Assembly (NCBI GenBank): GCA_035578175.1
Contig: JAQMRL010000010.1
Coordinates: 28,574,284 to 28,638,283, forward strand
Direction of reading: 5' to 3'
Origin: Catonia carolina
Lineage: Eukaryota > Arthropoda > Insecta > Hemiptera > Achilidae
DNA: 64,000 bases
Under the pieces are notes generated by a model. The model saw only the letters and a program-made list of their open reading frames with translations. It was not told where the DNA came from and did no database searches. Below are positions 45,050-56,560 of the stretch, piece by piece. How positions within the stretch are numbered: position 1 is the stretch's first letter; every line of letters starts with the position of its first letter. The translations under genes and the position numbers were made by a program.

Positions 45050-45584
45050 AGTATAGAGTTAAAATTATATTAATTATTAGCTATACCCTGCACGCGCTAC
45101 TATGTCTACTAAAATTAAATTTAAAGAGAACTACTCGGAAAATCTGTGAAAAAATAAAAAATTAACATTCATAATACTCTTATATTATCATGATAATACA
45201 CAAAACAAAAACATCTGTTTTTATTTTTCTTTGTTTTTAACAACTGTATCTTAAAAGTCGAACATCTGACTTTTTTGAAAGCACAGAAACAACAATTAAA
45301 CCCCTAACTTTCTTTCTACTGATCAGATTGAGGTTTTCAAAAGCTTAAAACCTGTTCAAGAAACTGAGTAATCTATACATAAAATTTATGAATAAATTTT
45401 TGTAATGCATCCTGCCAACCATTAATATAAATTACAGCATAAATGAAATTTATCACCATACCTTGGGTTGCTTATGTAACTTTAAAAAACTTACGCGCGT
45501 TTTGGTGGTACAACTTTCTTCAGAGCATATTTAAAAAAAATTAAAATTAAAATTTAGAAGGGTGTAAATGACTAAATGGAAATG
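45050..45584. other. AT-rich DNA without recognised gene
   Basis: No element or gene recognised. Confidence 0.35.
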
Positions 45585-46352
45585 GTATCTCAAGAACTAG
45601 TAATGGTATCATCGTACGAACTTGAAACTTGAAACTTAAGTTACATACCACTACCGGACCCGACACGAATATTTTAATCAAAATCGGTTCACCGGAAGTA
45701 GTAGTTTATTCGTGTAATTTTTCACTTTTTTGTGATTTTTTTCAAAAATGGCTCCCACGATTTTTTTTCAAATCACCTCATTTACTAAATATTTTATTCT
45801 CTACAAGATAAGGTAGGCACCATTTCTGCTGAAATTCTTGGAGGCTGTTTTCACGTAAAAAAATTGTTTTTTTTTAATATTACGACTTTAATATGCATTT
45901 AAGCGCAAAAATGTATAAAATAAAAGTTGTAGAGAATTTAAAAAACTACAACTTTTATTTAAAACATTTTTTTATAATGCTTACTTTAGCTGTAATTAGC
46001 GATTTTCTGTTTTATTCTCATGAAAACGAGTAAAAAAAATTGATTTTTTTAAAGATTTCAGCCTTACTATGCAATTTACAACTAAGAAGTGTAATCAAAT
46101 TTATTGGAAATTAAAAGATCTACAACTTTTATTTAGAGTGTTTTTCTCTACAGAGTCTAATTTAGTGTGAAGGGTGATTTTCCGTATTTTTAAGCCAAAC
46201 TTAGGTCGATTTTCATTCTGCATCTTTCACTCATGATTAAAGTAAGGTTATGTTTTTGAGGTTAGTTTATTTCTAACGTTTTATTACTAATGTTAAGTTA
46301 TATTGGTCATTATTTGCATTGACAAGAGAAAGTCGTGTGTGTTTCACACTAG
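45585..46352 (+). repeat. Repeat F, copy F12 (5' truncated)
   Basis: Starts in the block atctcaagaac...cgtacgaacttgaaac, downstream of the microsatellite position, and runs to gtgtgtttcacactagattt. Confidence 0.82.
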
Positions 46353-46623
46353 ATTTTTTAAATTTATTTACTGCATTTTCTGTTTTTTACTTTTTTTTAT
46401 AAAACACATAATATGATTAAACTTCTAAGAAACAGGTGTTTTCAATGCACGGATACTGTTTGATTTATTTTATTGAATGCCTGTACACCGCTATTCTTCT
46501 CTGTTGGTTTGCTTACAATTTTTCCCTTTAAACAAAACAATGTAAAAGAGTACGGTTATAATAGAATTTCACTTCCGGTACGATATAGGTTTGTAAAGAA
46601 ATACATCTACTTTGTTCTGCTAT

Positions 46624-47238
46624 CTTCTTCTTGTAGTTGCATTCTTCTAACAAAGATTAGCAATCATCATGGCTATCTGCACCTTGGAGACGGCTGCTCT
46701 AAATAGTTCACTTGTACTACTCCCATACCACTCTCTGAGGTTCTTGATCCAAGACGTCCTCCTACGGCCGGGTTGTCTCCTTCCCTCGATTTTTCCTTGC
46801 ATCACCAGTTGGAGGATTCTATACTTCTCATTCCTCATCACATGAGCAAAGTATTGTAATTTGCGGACCTTAATCTTGTGTAAGATCTCCGTCTGTTTAC
46901 AAATTCTTTCCAACACTTCCGTATTTCTTACTCTTTCTCTCCACGAGATCCTCAATATCCGTCTATATACCCATAATTCGAAGGCTTCCAGCTTGTTACT
47001 CAGGACCTTTGTCAACGTCCATCCCTCCAAACCATAAAGGAGAACAGAGAACACATAACACTGCGCCATTCGAATTCTAATTTTAAGGTTGATGTTACGG
47101 TTGCTCAGCACTGGTCTCATTCTGCAGAATGCGCTACGAGCGGTCTCTATCCTCACCCTTATCTCCTGAGACAAATCCCATTTATCATTCATCCAACACC
47201 CCAGATATTTATATTGCAATACCCTTTCTATAGTCGCA
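46624..47238 (-). mobile_element. LINE-A insertion, 5' truncated
   Basis: Flanked by a perfect 12-bp TSD TTGTTCTGCTAT at 46612-46623 and 47239-47250. The 3' end (minus strand) is an AAGAAG tail, seen on + as cttcttcttg at 46624. Confidence 0.85.
46647..47219 (-). pseudogene. LINE-A reverse transcriptase C-terminal ORF
   Basis: The best LINE-A coding piece, ~190 codons with no internal stop: YLGCWMNDKWDLSQEIRVRI, ARSAFCRMRPVL, FSVLLYGLEGWTL (~residues 55-67), FELWVYRRILRISWRERV, KLQYFAHVMRNEKY, EGRRQPGRRRTSWIKNLREW, then LFRAAVSKVQIAMMIANLC. It is the region after the RT catalytic core in CFDP2/RTE-like insect LINEs; the YxDD core and endonuclease are lost by truncation. It serves as the reference for the other LINE-A relics in this window. 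Confidence 0.8.
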
Positions 47239-47857
47239 TTGTTCTGCTATAGTCGTTCTATATTTCTATAGTCGTTCTGCTATACGGTGTGGAAATATGG
47301 ACTTTGTGTATACTAATATGTAATGACGAGATGAACCCGGGACTCAGTGTGGGCAATGCGCTGCTGCTAGCATAGTACATACATTTCTAACAACGTGCAA
47401 CTGTGTAGTATATATAGTTTACTTTTTGCTTCTTCTTTACAACACTTAATAACATTTAAAATAACATTCCATTCCACACTTCGAATTGTTTTACCCTGCT
47501 TTCGAACGATCGACATAATAAACTTATAATACACGAATAGATAACTAATTTATAACAACACTACAGATTAATGAAAAAAATATGAAGAATTAAAATGAAA
47601 AGAAACGGAATGAGTTTTAATGAATTAAAATACTTTTATTTGTATAAATGCAGCCTAAAACGTACAACAGAATAGCCAAATCAAAACAATATTTCCTGTA
47701 CTACTCGTCGCGTAATAAAATAAGGACTGTGTATTCCAATGAACTACGAGTGTCAGTATGTTTTTAGGATTGTAATAGAGAAACTGAGCATGCACAGTAG
47801 ATTGTTCCTCTTTTACACTTCGTCTCAAAGTTCATTTCGTGACTAACCATCAGTACT

Positions 47858-48257
47858 GCCCATAACAGACCGGTGGAGCGTCAAATTTTTTTACACTCAA
47901 TCTGTTCGTTGCAGGGCTAAAATAAATAGTTCTGTTTCTTAACACATGGTCAGCCAATTAAATGACTGAAGAATCATTAAAGAACAGAAGAGGTAAAAGT
48001 GTAAAAGACACTAATCAGAGTTATCTCCTCTGAAAGTAATGAATTTCATTATACAGCCAGACCCTGTGGTGAATGAAGTGAAGGTGCCATTTGCAGAGTG
48101 GAAAATATGTGCTTTTCAGAGGGCCTGGCATGCTGATAAGCGTACTTTTCCACTCTGTGAGGAAGGCAATGGTAAACCACCTCACTCCTCGTTTTACTTA
48201 GCAAAACCTCTACAGGTTCAAACCAGCCTTTAGGCTGATGACCTAAACAACAACAAC
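47858..48257 (+). repeat. SINE-like family A, copy A9
   Basis: Complete unit with (CAA)n tail and perfect 12-bp TSD AACCATCAGTAC at 47845-47856 and 48258-48269. It is inserted just upstream of a LINE-A relic. Confidence 0.9.
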
Positions 48258-48284
48258 AACCATCAGTACAGTCCATTTATTGTT

Positions 48285-48500
48285 TAGAAGCATTCAAGAC
48301 TTGGGTGTTTAGAAGAATGTTCTGAATTTTCTGAACCGGTCTCATGTTTCCAATGTCAATTTTTTGAGATGTATTATTGTGGACCATGAGTTGATGGGTA
48401 TAATCAAAAGAAGAAAGACTGCCCACCTTGGTCATTTATGTAGAGGTGCTAAGTATGAGTTTCCCAAACTGATTTATCGAAGGTAAAAGTTGAGGTGGGA
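48285..48500 (+). pseudogene. LINE-A reverse transcriptase relic
   Basis: Read across frames: AFKTWVFRRMF, then KRRKTAHLGHLCRGAKYEF and PKLIYRR, and a GKAQV-like end, in the same order as FELWVYRRILR, VRKLQYFAHVMRNEKYRI and QGKIEGRRQPG in LINE-A. Heavily mutated. Confidence 0.55.
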
Positions 48501-48584
48501 AAGCGCAAGTCTGATTGAAGGAAATGTATTTATAAAATTCTTAGCAATACACAGGAAAATGTTTAACAAAATTATAATTGTATT

Positions 48585-48923
48585 TGTTTTATTAAACTTC
48601 CTATGCAGGTTCAGTTACCTTCCCAGTTCAGTTACAGTTCCCTCTCTGTACATTTTTGAGGTGATTATTTATATGTTAGGCAAAAAAATTTTATGCAGAA
48701 TTTCAATATTCACAATCATAACACGAGAAACAGAAATGATTATTACGTGGCTAATCACTCCACAAAATTGTTTGAACAAAAACCTACTTATGCAGGGAGA
48801 AAATTCATGAATAAATTACCCCAATTTTTAAAATTTTGTGATAATTTGCATTCCTTTAAAAAAAATCGGAAAAATTACTTGATTAGTGAAACTTTTAATA
48901 GCGTACAAGAATTTCTTTCTTGA
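48585..48923 (+). pseudogene. LINE-C reverse transcriptase C-terminus
   Basis: VTVPSLYIFEVIIYM in one frame, then 48693-48923 in another: MQNFNIHNHNTRNRNDYYVA, KLFEQKPTYAGRKFMNKLPQ, FKKNRKNYLISETFNSVQEF. This HNTRNR...PTYAGxKFxNKLP...YLI pattern is the end of Jockey/CR1-like reverse transcriptase ORFs. One frameshift near 48690. A homologous relic lies on the minus strand at 28334-28579. Confidence 0.7.
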
Positions 48924-48973
48924 TAGTAGTGATACAATGTGTGATTCTTATATGTATTTCAGGTGTTATAACT

Positions 48974-49023
48974 GACATGTCCTATACTCCTACTGGAGTC
49001 TCCAGGACGCATTAAAAAAAAAA
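48974..49023 (+). repeat. Micro-repeat H, copy H3
   Basis: gacatgtcctatactcctac, tggagtctccaggacgc, atta, poly-A; same architecture as H1 and H2. Confidence 0.7.
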
Positions 49024-49035
49024 TGGTATTATCAA

Positions 49036-50346
49036 CAGCCATATTATTTAAAATTGACATATATATTTCTAAACCACCAGAATACAGTAACAGTAAACCC
49101 TTACCAATGTTTATAGTGCTTTCGTATATCTTGTACAAATCTTCAGTAATGTATTTTAAAAATTCACACAATCAAAATTTAAAACTTCCTACTCCTACCA
49201 TTACAGATAAGGAATAATCGATTCTTATATCTAAAACAGTCTTGTCAACTTTAACAATTAGTTGTCATATTCTACTTGTGTGTTCATTAATTTTTCTCTA
49301 TTAACATATTTATAAATACAAAATTTCTACAAAATTTCCGTTTCATTTTGTCTTTCATTTATTCTCAGTGTTTCTTATAAATATTAAATAGGAATTTTGG
49401 AAAAATATTATATAATATAACATTACATTGTTGAAAAGAATATTAAAAGCTTACGTTTCAATTCTTCGATGTGGCCTATCACCCACAGTAGAGATCCGTT
49501 TCGGTAAGTCACAAAAATGAAATGGTCTGGTGGCAGTTTGAGTTTTCAATGTTGCATTCGTTCATTTAATCTTAAAAAAATTTGGTTATATGAAAAGTCT
49601 CTTAATACCTGTGTTACTGTTAATATAGTCAAAGCAAATTTAAAAATTTCATCTTTCAAAATCAGGTTGGAGAAAAATATGTCTCTGATGCAATGGTACC
49701 GCCCATTATTTTTACTCGCGTATTGGTGGGTGGTTTTTACAAGATGGCCTCTCAGTCACCTGCCAAGGCATACAACTGTTGTTTTCTGTAGTACTTAAAT
49801 TATGATTTATGTAAAAGTGACAGAACGGTACGTTTTAACATTAGATTGTTGAAAAATATTATGTTTCAATTCTTCGATGTGACCTATCACTCACAGTAGA
49901 TCTGTTTCGGTAAGTCACGAAAATGAAATGGTCTGGTGGCAGTTTGGGTTTCACTACTGCATTAGAAAAGTAGGGGCAAAGTCCATTCAAATTTATGGGT
50001 ACATTTGGAATTAAGTCATATATATATTATTTTATCAAACATCCTATGTAGGATTTTAAACAGCCATATTATTTAAAATTGAAATAAATAAATATATATA
50101 TATATATATTTCTAAGCCACCAGAACACGGTAACTGTAAACACTTACCAATGTTTAAAGCGCTTTCGTGTATCTTCTACACATCTTATCTGCCATGGTAA
50201 GAGTAGGAAGTTTTAGATTTTGATTTTAAAAATTTTAAAAGGCAGTACTAAAGAAATGTACATGATAATGAAAACGCTTTAAATTTTGGTAAGTATTTAC
50301 TGTTACTGTATTCTGGTAGTTAAGAAATATATATTTCAATAGTATT
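49036..50346. repeat. Family G repeats (direct and inverted)
   Basis: Unit g1 (agccatattatttaaaattg, ttctaa.ccaccaga, cagtaa..cttaccaatgttt, gctttcgt.tatctt) occurs at 49036-49155 and 50057-50190 and inverted at 50258-50346. Unit g2 (tcaattcttcgatgtg, cctatcac, gtttcggtaagtcac, aatgaaatggtctggtggca) occurs at 49455-49575 and 49855-49975. The 50057-50346 pair forms a ~290-nt palindrome. Another g1 copy pair is at 62095-62240. Confidence 0.75.
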
Positions 50347-51280
50347 TGTGTATACATGAGGCCAGGATTTCCCATGCTAGTGAAGAATGCTCAAGAATAT
50401 AAAGTTTTTATTGTACACATTATGTTTCAACTGACTAACTTAAGTTCTTAAGATTGTTTTTGACTTATGTATGCTCTAATTTCGTAAGGTTAAAACGATA
50501 AAAGACCACGTAAGGTAACAGCACAGGTGACTAAAACATTTAATATTAATTAACTTCTCGATAATACGAAAATAACGCAAAATTTTCACAGAATTAAAAT
50601 CTTCCTATCACAATAACTTTTATTACATTTCTGTTAATATGACTATAATTTTTATAAATAATCGGTATACTCAAAAAAAATAAGCTGCATAATGTAAAAC
50701 TGGATTGATCTTACATGGTAAATTCATAAAACTAATTAATAAAGTAATTAAAAAAACTGCAATCTATTCTAAAATTACTAAATAATAATTAATGAGTTAA
50801 TTAATTACCTTACTATAAATTGTGATATTAAAATTAATTTTATTTCTAAAATATTATTAATAGTAATAGTAGTCTTAACAATATTAATTAATAACTATTA
50901 ACAATGATTGGTAGGTGTTATAATTCTTAGCTTTATCTTTTTCGTTTTTTTTTTTTTTTTTGATAAATTACTTAATTATTTACAATGAAAAGCGATAATA
51001 CATCAATTATTTCAGAAAGATAATTAGTTTTATTTCAAAAAAATCAAGACACGATTGTTCATTTTTTAATACAATTAGAAAATGGAAGACAAAATCGTGT
51101 TAGTTACTTTTTTTAATTCAATTAATATCTAATTAGACTTGTGGGTTAATCGTCATATTAAATTGTCCAGATATTGTTACATGGACATTATTACGCTTTC
51201 TTTAAATTTTTTACTGGGATGACCTCAATGAAAAAGTTCAAAGGTATATTTTTATTTTATTATTTTTTCCAAAATCACAG
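50347..51280. other. AT-rich DNA without recognised gene
   Basis: No gene or element identified. Some frames are long only because of low complexity. Confidence 0.4.
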
Positions 51281-51285
51281 CCATT

Positions 51286-51900
51286 TTTACTTTCTCTTGC
51301 CTAATATAGGAAGGAAAGTATTATTTTCATGTCGATTTTTTGGAATCAAATTTTCACCGAATCTACACGTTTTCAGAACCCCTGAACCCCAAAAAACATG
51401 TTTTTAGCGATTGGTCTGTGTATGTGAGTGTATGAGCAGAATATCTCAAGAACAGAACGTCATACGAACTGGAAACTTGAAACTTAAGTTAGATACTACT
51501 AGAGGACCTGACACGAACATTTTCATTAAAATCGGTCAACCGGAAGTAGTAGTTTATTCGTGTCATTTTTCACTTTTTGCTATTTTCTCAACAATGGCTC
51601 CTACAATTTTTTTAAAAAATCGCCACATTTGCTAAATTTTTTATGCTCTACAAGATAGGGTTGGCGCCATATTTACTGAAATTCTTGGTGAGGCTGTTTT
51701 CACGTAAAAAAATTCTTTTTTTAAGATTACGGCTTTAATATACATTTTAGCACAAAAATTTATATAATAAAAAATGTAGAGAATTTAAAATCCTACAACT
51801 TTTGTTTCAAACATCTTTTTGTATAATGCTTAGTTTAGCGGTAATTAGCGATTTTTTGTTTTTTTACTCATGAAAACGTGTAAAAAATAGACTTTTTTAC
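51286..51900 (+). repeat. Repeat F, copy F13, 5' part
   Basis: From tttttactttctcttgccta (shortened to ctaatataggaaggaaagta) to gaaaacgtgtaaaaaatag. Only a short TG tract. The remaining 3' part lies at 52918-53047 plus 54383-54733. Confidence 0.8.
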
Positions 51901-52917
51901 ACGTTTTTCATCAAAAAATTCTGAAAAAATTACTTCTGCTTCCTAATGAATCTTATTTTATTATGCTATAAAAGTTAATATTATACTCTGATATTTAGAT
52001 AAGATACACTCGTACAAAGTTAGACGTTTAAATCTCATCACATTTTTTGCGTATCACGTAATATAACTTTTTTCTGGGACGACATAATATGCGTTTTATT
52101 ATTTAGTTATAAAATATAAAATGTTATCTGTAATTTGATATAAATGTTGTCATATGTTGGGAGGAAACAGAAATAATAAAAGAGTTTGAAAAAATCACTC
52201 TTTGAAGGGCAGTCAAAGATAGATAGTCGTGTCTGGTGTCTCTTTCCTGTTAGTATTCCAAGAAGCTGAATCATTGTTTACAGTTGTGAACTTTATACGA
52301 AACATACGTCAATTTTTAGAAATCAACTACACACGCACAATATCAGTTGTATGAAATTTTAACAAAAAGAACCGCATAGTAAATATAAGAGAAAGAGGGT
52401 ATGACGTCCTTCTCTTTCGGGCCTGTCAAAATGTATGGTACATCATTTACAAAAACCTTATTGCCTACTACCCCAAATTTAATTGCACACATTTTCCCCC
52501 GAATTTTGTGCACACGCAACTAATTGGCTTTCGACAGCGACACAAATGTCAAAACGATAACCGCATGAACAGAACACAACGAGTCGTGAGTATTACTTTA
52601 GAGGCAGCCTGTATCAGGCTACGATGCCGTGGTGGGGGATCTACTTACTGCGCATGTGCGGCCCGCACACCACCGTAGTTGGTTACCATTATACTTACGT
52701 GGCTTTACCGCATCATCAACTCATTACAATACTTAAAATTACACAATTATAACATCTATTTTATCAGCGATGTAAACCACCTCTCTATGTCATGATAATA
52801 ACCAGAATAGGTTTTTCTATTAATTTCATAATTTAGGTATCATCAGTTCTGTCAACCTAATTAGGTTGCTGTTTCCATACTCTATTTGGATATGTATTAA
52901 TTTTTAAACTTCTTTCT
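51901..52917. other. Unassigned segment within the F13 region
   Basis: No family recognised. It includes a locally GC-rich stretch (52600-52690, gcgcatgtgcggcccgcaca) and no coding signature. Confidence 0.35.
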
Positions 52918-53049
52918 AATGCATTTTAGCACAAAAATGTATACAATAAATAAAAGTTGTAGAGAATTTTAAAACCTACAACATTTATTTTGAACATTTT
53001 TTTGTAAAATGCTTAGTTTAGTGGTAATTAGCGATTTTCTGTTCTTATA

Positions 53050-54380
53050 CAGGGTGCGGCAGAAAGGATGAACGGTTTTCAAAAAAGCAATATGTCGTTA
53101 ATTGTGCATAAAAAACACATTTATTTACAGAATAATATTCACATGATCTTACCATTTTAGAAAATTAATGTTTGAAAACAACATCTGCCAGGTGATGGCC
53201 GTTTTCAGCGATGCACTTTACAAGCCGCTCTCGGAAGTTGGCTTCTACTCTTTCTAACATTGCCCTGCCAATTTGTTCGACTTCCACACGAATTGCTTCC
53301 TTTAGTTCTTGAAGTGTACGTGGTTTATGCTGGTAAACACGTGACTTGAGGAAACCCCACAAGAAGTAGTCGCACATGGACAGGTCTGGGGAACGAGGAG
53401 GCCATTCAATGTCACCAAACCGAGAAATGATGCGACCACGAAAAACAGCCCGAATTGCTTCCATTGAATTTCTTGCGGTGTGAGCTGTCGCCCCGTCCTG
53501 CTGAAACCATACTTGCCGGATAGGAATACGTTTTCTTCTTAGTTCAGGTAGGAAGAATTCAGTGAACATCTGTCTATAACGTTCCGAGGTTACAGTTACA
53601 GTAGTCCCGTTGTCGTCTTCAAAAAAGTATGGACCAATAACAACTGTACTGCTCACAGCACACCAAACTGTCACCTTGGGACTGTGTAATGGTCTCTCAT
53701 GCATTAATTTTGGATTTTCATCTGACCAATAACGACAGTTCTGCTGATTAACGGTACCATTCAAATGAAAATGTGCTTCATCTGTCGTAAACAAAATGAT
53801 GTTTTCATTTTGGTCAAGTATGGCCTCCATTTCTCCAGCAAAATTTAGCCGCTTTACATAATCGCCAGGATTCAATTGTTGAACAATGGCCATTTTGTAG
53901 GGATGAAATCCTATATCGTTATGTAAAATACGCCTTACTGACCTATCACTGATGTTCAGTTCAGAAGAATGTCTCCTAGCAGATCGACGAGGACTACGGA
54001 GTATGGCTTGCCGAACTCTATCCACATTTTCTGGAGTGCGTACAGTGCGATGAGCCCCTGGCGGTCGTTTATTCATCACTGTTCCTACTGAACGAAATGA
54101 TTTAACCCAATGTAAAATGGTGTTACGAGTGGGTACACTGTCATTTCTCGCAAGATTGAAATGACGACGAAACTCGCGCTGAACTGCAACGATACTCTCG
54201 TTATTACGCACAAAACTGTCGTAAGTAAACACACGATGTTGCACACTCCACGACTCCATGATGCCGACTAAACAATGGTATGATCTACAGAACGCATGGC
54301 CACTTCAGTCGCCCCACTCCCACTACCCAGATCAGAATACTATCTGTTCTAAAAACATCCATCCTTTCTGCCGCACCCTG
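53050..54380 (-). mobile_element. Intact mariner-type element (DD41D)
   Basis: A 1331-bp element flanked by TA (53048-53049, 54381-54382) with perfect terminal inverted repeats of at least 20 bp, cagggtgcggcagaaaggat. A single uninterrupted transposase gene fills it. It is inserted inside a repeat F copy whose two halves remain adjacent, so the empty site can be read directly. It looks recent. Confidence 0.93.
53165..54259 (-). CDS. mariner-type transposase, DD41D, intact
   Basis: 364 codons with an ATG at 54259 and TAA at 53165, about the right length for a mariner transposase. Residues 1-60 and ~70-125 form two helix-turn-helix DNA-binding segments (TRNTILHWVKSFRSVGT; LNISDRSVRRILHNDIGF). 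The catalytic triad is visible: Asp160 in LFTTDEAHFHLNG, Asp255 in WFQQDGATAHTAR and Asp297 in SPDLSMCDYFLWGFLKSRV. There are 41 residues between the last two, the spacing of the rosa-type group rather than the D34D of classical mariner. The enzyme would cut and paste its own element at TA. No premature stop, no frameshift, and both TIRs intact, so it is the best candidate in this window for an active gene. Clade assignment is by spacing only. Confidence 0.93.
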   Translation of the reverse strand: MESWSVQHRVFTYDSFVRNNESIVAVQREFRRHFNLARNDSVPTRNTILHWVKSFRSVGTVMNKRPPGAHRTVRTPENVDRVRQAILRSPRRSARRHSSELNISDRSVRRILHNDIGFHPYKMAIVQQLNPGDYVKRLNFAGEMEAILDQNENIILFTTDEAHFHLNGTVNQQNCRYWSDENPKLMHERPLHSPKVTVWCAVSSTVVIGPYFFEDDNGTTVTVTSERYRQMFTEFFLPELRRKRIPIRQVWFQQDGATAHTARNSMEAIRAVFRGRIISRFGDIEWPPRSPDLSMCDYFLWGFLKSRVYQHKPRTLQELKEAIRVEVEQIGRAMLERVEANFRERLVKCIAENGHHLADVVFKH

Positions 54381-54739
54381 TACTCATAGAAACTTGTAAA
54401 AAATCAACTTTTTTACGATTTCAGCTTTAGCATGCATTTTACGACAAAAAAAATATAATGAAATTTATAGGAAATTAAAAGATCTATGACTTTTATTTAT
54501 AGCATTTTTCTCTACAGAGCCTAGTTTAGCGTGAAAGTGTGATTTTTCGTATTTTTAAGCCAAACTGAGGTTAATTTTCATTTTACGTCTTTCACTCATG
54601 ATTAAAACAAGGTTATATTTTTTGAGGTTATTTTTTTGTTTATTTCTAAGGTTTTCTTACTAATGTTAGGTTATATTGTTAGTTATTTGCATTGGTAAGA
54701 GAAAGTCGTGTTAGTGTTTCACACCAGATTTTTTTCTCT

Positions 54740-55070
54740 ATCGATGTTGGTTCGGATAATGAACGCTCCTGTGTATAAACGATATCAAGTAACTTCTATA
54801 TGCGGCCTGACCTAATATAATTAAAACAAAAACATAATATCTTCCTGAAATAATTAATAACTAACAGACATTACTCAAATTAAAAAAAATCAATTAATAC
54901 TATAATTAATTTTACAATATAATTACATAATAAATCAATATTTAGTTGTGTTTATACAATTACAATAAATAATAATCATAATACATTAGCTACCTTAATA
55001 AAGTTCATTGTATCATGTTTTTATCACAGAATCAATGTACACCTAATTTAGTGTACACAATAATAATATT
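54740..55070. other. AT-rich DNA without recognised gene
   Basis: No signature recognised. Confidence 0.35.
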
Positions 55071-55459
55071 ACAGCCAATGCTCGATTTAACGGACTGATT
55101 GGGGGACATCGACGTCCGTTGTTGTGAAAATCCGTTAAATTGAAAAGTCCTTCAGTTATAACAAAATCAGTCATGTATGTTTCTATAATGTGTTAAAATA
55201 AACTTTGAATTTACTTATAGGCTAATTCTTATCATAACTTTCAAAAAACTGTAAGTTTCAGGAAAACTTACCTTAGTACGGAAAGAGAGAAATTTTTTGC
55301 TGCACTTCACATTTCTACTTCTTTGGATATTAATTCAATGTCAACGTTATTGCATAAACTATTTGAGAACACAATCTTCCAAATCTGTATTGGTCCACAC
55401 TTCGATATTATGCTTTCGTTCATTATTTAAATTATTTCCAGTACTTATATTTAATGAAC

Positions 55460-55855
55460 GCCCATAACAGGCCGGTGGAGTGTTAAATTATTTACACTAG
55501 ATTTGCTAGTTCCAGGGCTACAAAAACTAGTTGTGTTTCTTATCACGTGGTCAGCCAATTTATGATTAAAGTATTTAAGAACAGAAGAGGTAGAGGTGTA
55601 AAATATACTAGTCACAGTTATCTCCTCCGAAAGTAATGAACTTCATTATATAGCCAGACCCTGTAGTGAATGAAGTGAAGGTGTCTTTGCAGGGTGCAGA
55701 GTAGATGCTTTTCGGAGGGCCTTGCATGCTGATAAGCGTAGGCTACTTTTTTACTCTGTGAGGACGGCAATGGTAAACCACCTCACTCCTTGTTTTTACT
55801 TAGTAAAACCTCTAGAGGTTAAACCAGCCTTTCGGCTGTTGACCTAAATACCAAC
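55460..55855 (+). repeat. SINE-like family A, copy A10
   Basis: Complete unit starting gcccataacaggccggtgga. A 12-bp TSD with one mismatch, atatttaatgaa (55447-55458) and atattaaatgaa (55856-55867). Confidence 0.85.
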
Positions 55856-56560
55856 ATATTAAATGAAAAATTAATGAGCTTTTCTTTTGATTTACGAATA
55901 TCTAAACTGTTAGTTTTTTTTTTACTCTATACTTTTCGCACAAACTTGACACACGTAATAAATTAAGAATGAAATATTAATAAATTATGAACAAAACTTA
56001 GGAATGAAGAGCACTGGGGATTAAATCGTTACACCCATATTTGAGGTTTTTAAATGATTTATAGCTTAATATACACCCATTTTTTGAGGTATTTCAAATG
56101 ATTTATAGCTTGAATTTATATTTTTCTTCACATTTTTTACCAGTCTCTAGTTTTCATAGCAACTACAACTCACATATGGTTGGGGGCTGACTTGTTTGCT
56201 AGTGCGGGATGAAGGGCAAGGGGGACTGGTGACAGTGCGACGTGATGTCGTCATAGCAACGGTTGCTTTAAATACACATGGGGGACATGTGTACTGTACA
56301 TTCTGAAAATATTTACTCTTCATATTTGTCAGTTGTTACTGTGAGACCGTTCACTGCAGTGGTGATAATTATGCTGCTCGCAGCTCGTGAAGTTATTAAT
56401 CTGGTTATTGTATGTAATCTAATATTGTTATATGCTTACCTATTACAAACAAACTGATATACGAGGTACATTCGTAAAGTAAGTTCCGTTTTGAAATAAA
56501 AAAAGTACAAGTACAGTTATAACAATGAAATTTATTTCATAAAAATCTACAACTCTTAAT

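Larger units (their letters stand above)
46555..47345 (+). pseudogene. Older LINE-A relic, interrupted by a second LINE-A
   Basis: 46575-46623 reads VRYRFVKKYIYF in one frame, and after the minus-strand insertion the sequence resumes at ~47269 as gttctgctatacggtgtgga, i.e. VLLYGVEIWTL, the LINE-A RT motif (compare VLLYGLEGWTL). Part of the region is duplicated (ttctgctatagtcg units at 47239-47285). Confidence 0.5.
52918..54733 (+). repeat. Repeat F, 3' part split by a mariner
   Basis: Left piece 52918-53047 (gcattttagcacaaaaatgt to gcgattttctgttct) and right piece 54383-54733 (ctcatagaaacttgtaaaaa to gtgtttcacaccagattttt) join seamlessly when the transposon 53050-54380 and one TA are removed. 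The left piece overlaps the sequence already present at 51720-51860, so two F copies meet here. Confidence 0.82.

Noticed and set aside
48039..48276. Frames on both strands in SINE A9 (and similar at 24107-24379)
   Set aside because: They recur in every family A copy with different breaks; they are SINE body, not proteins.
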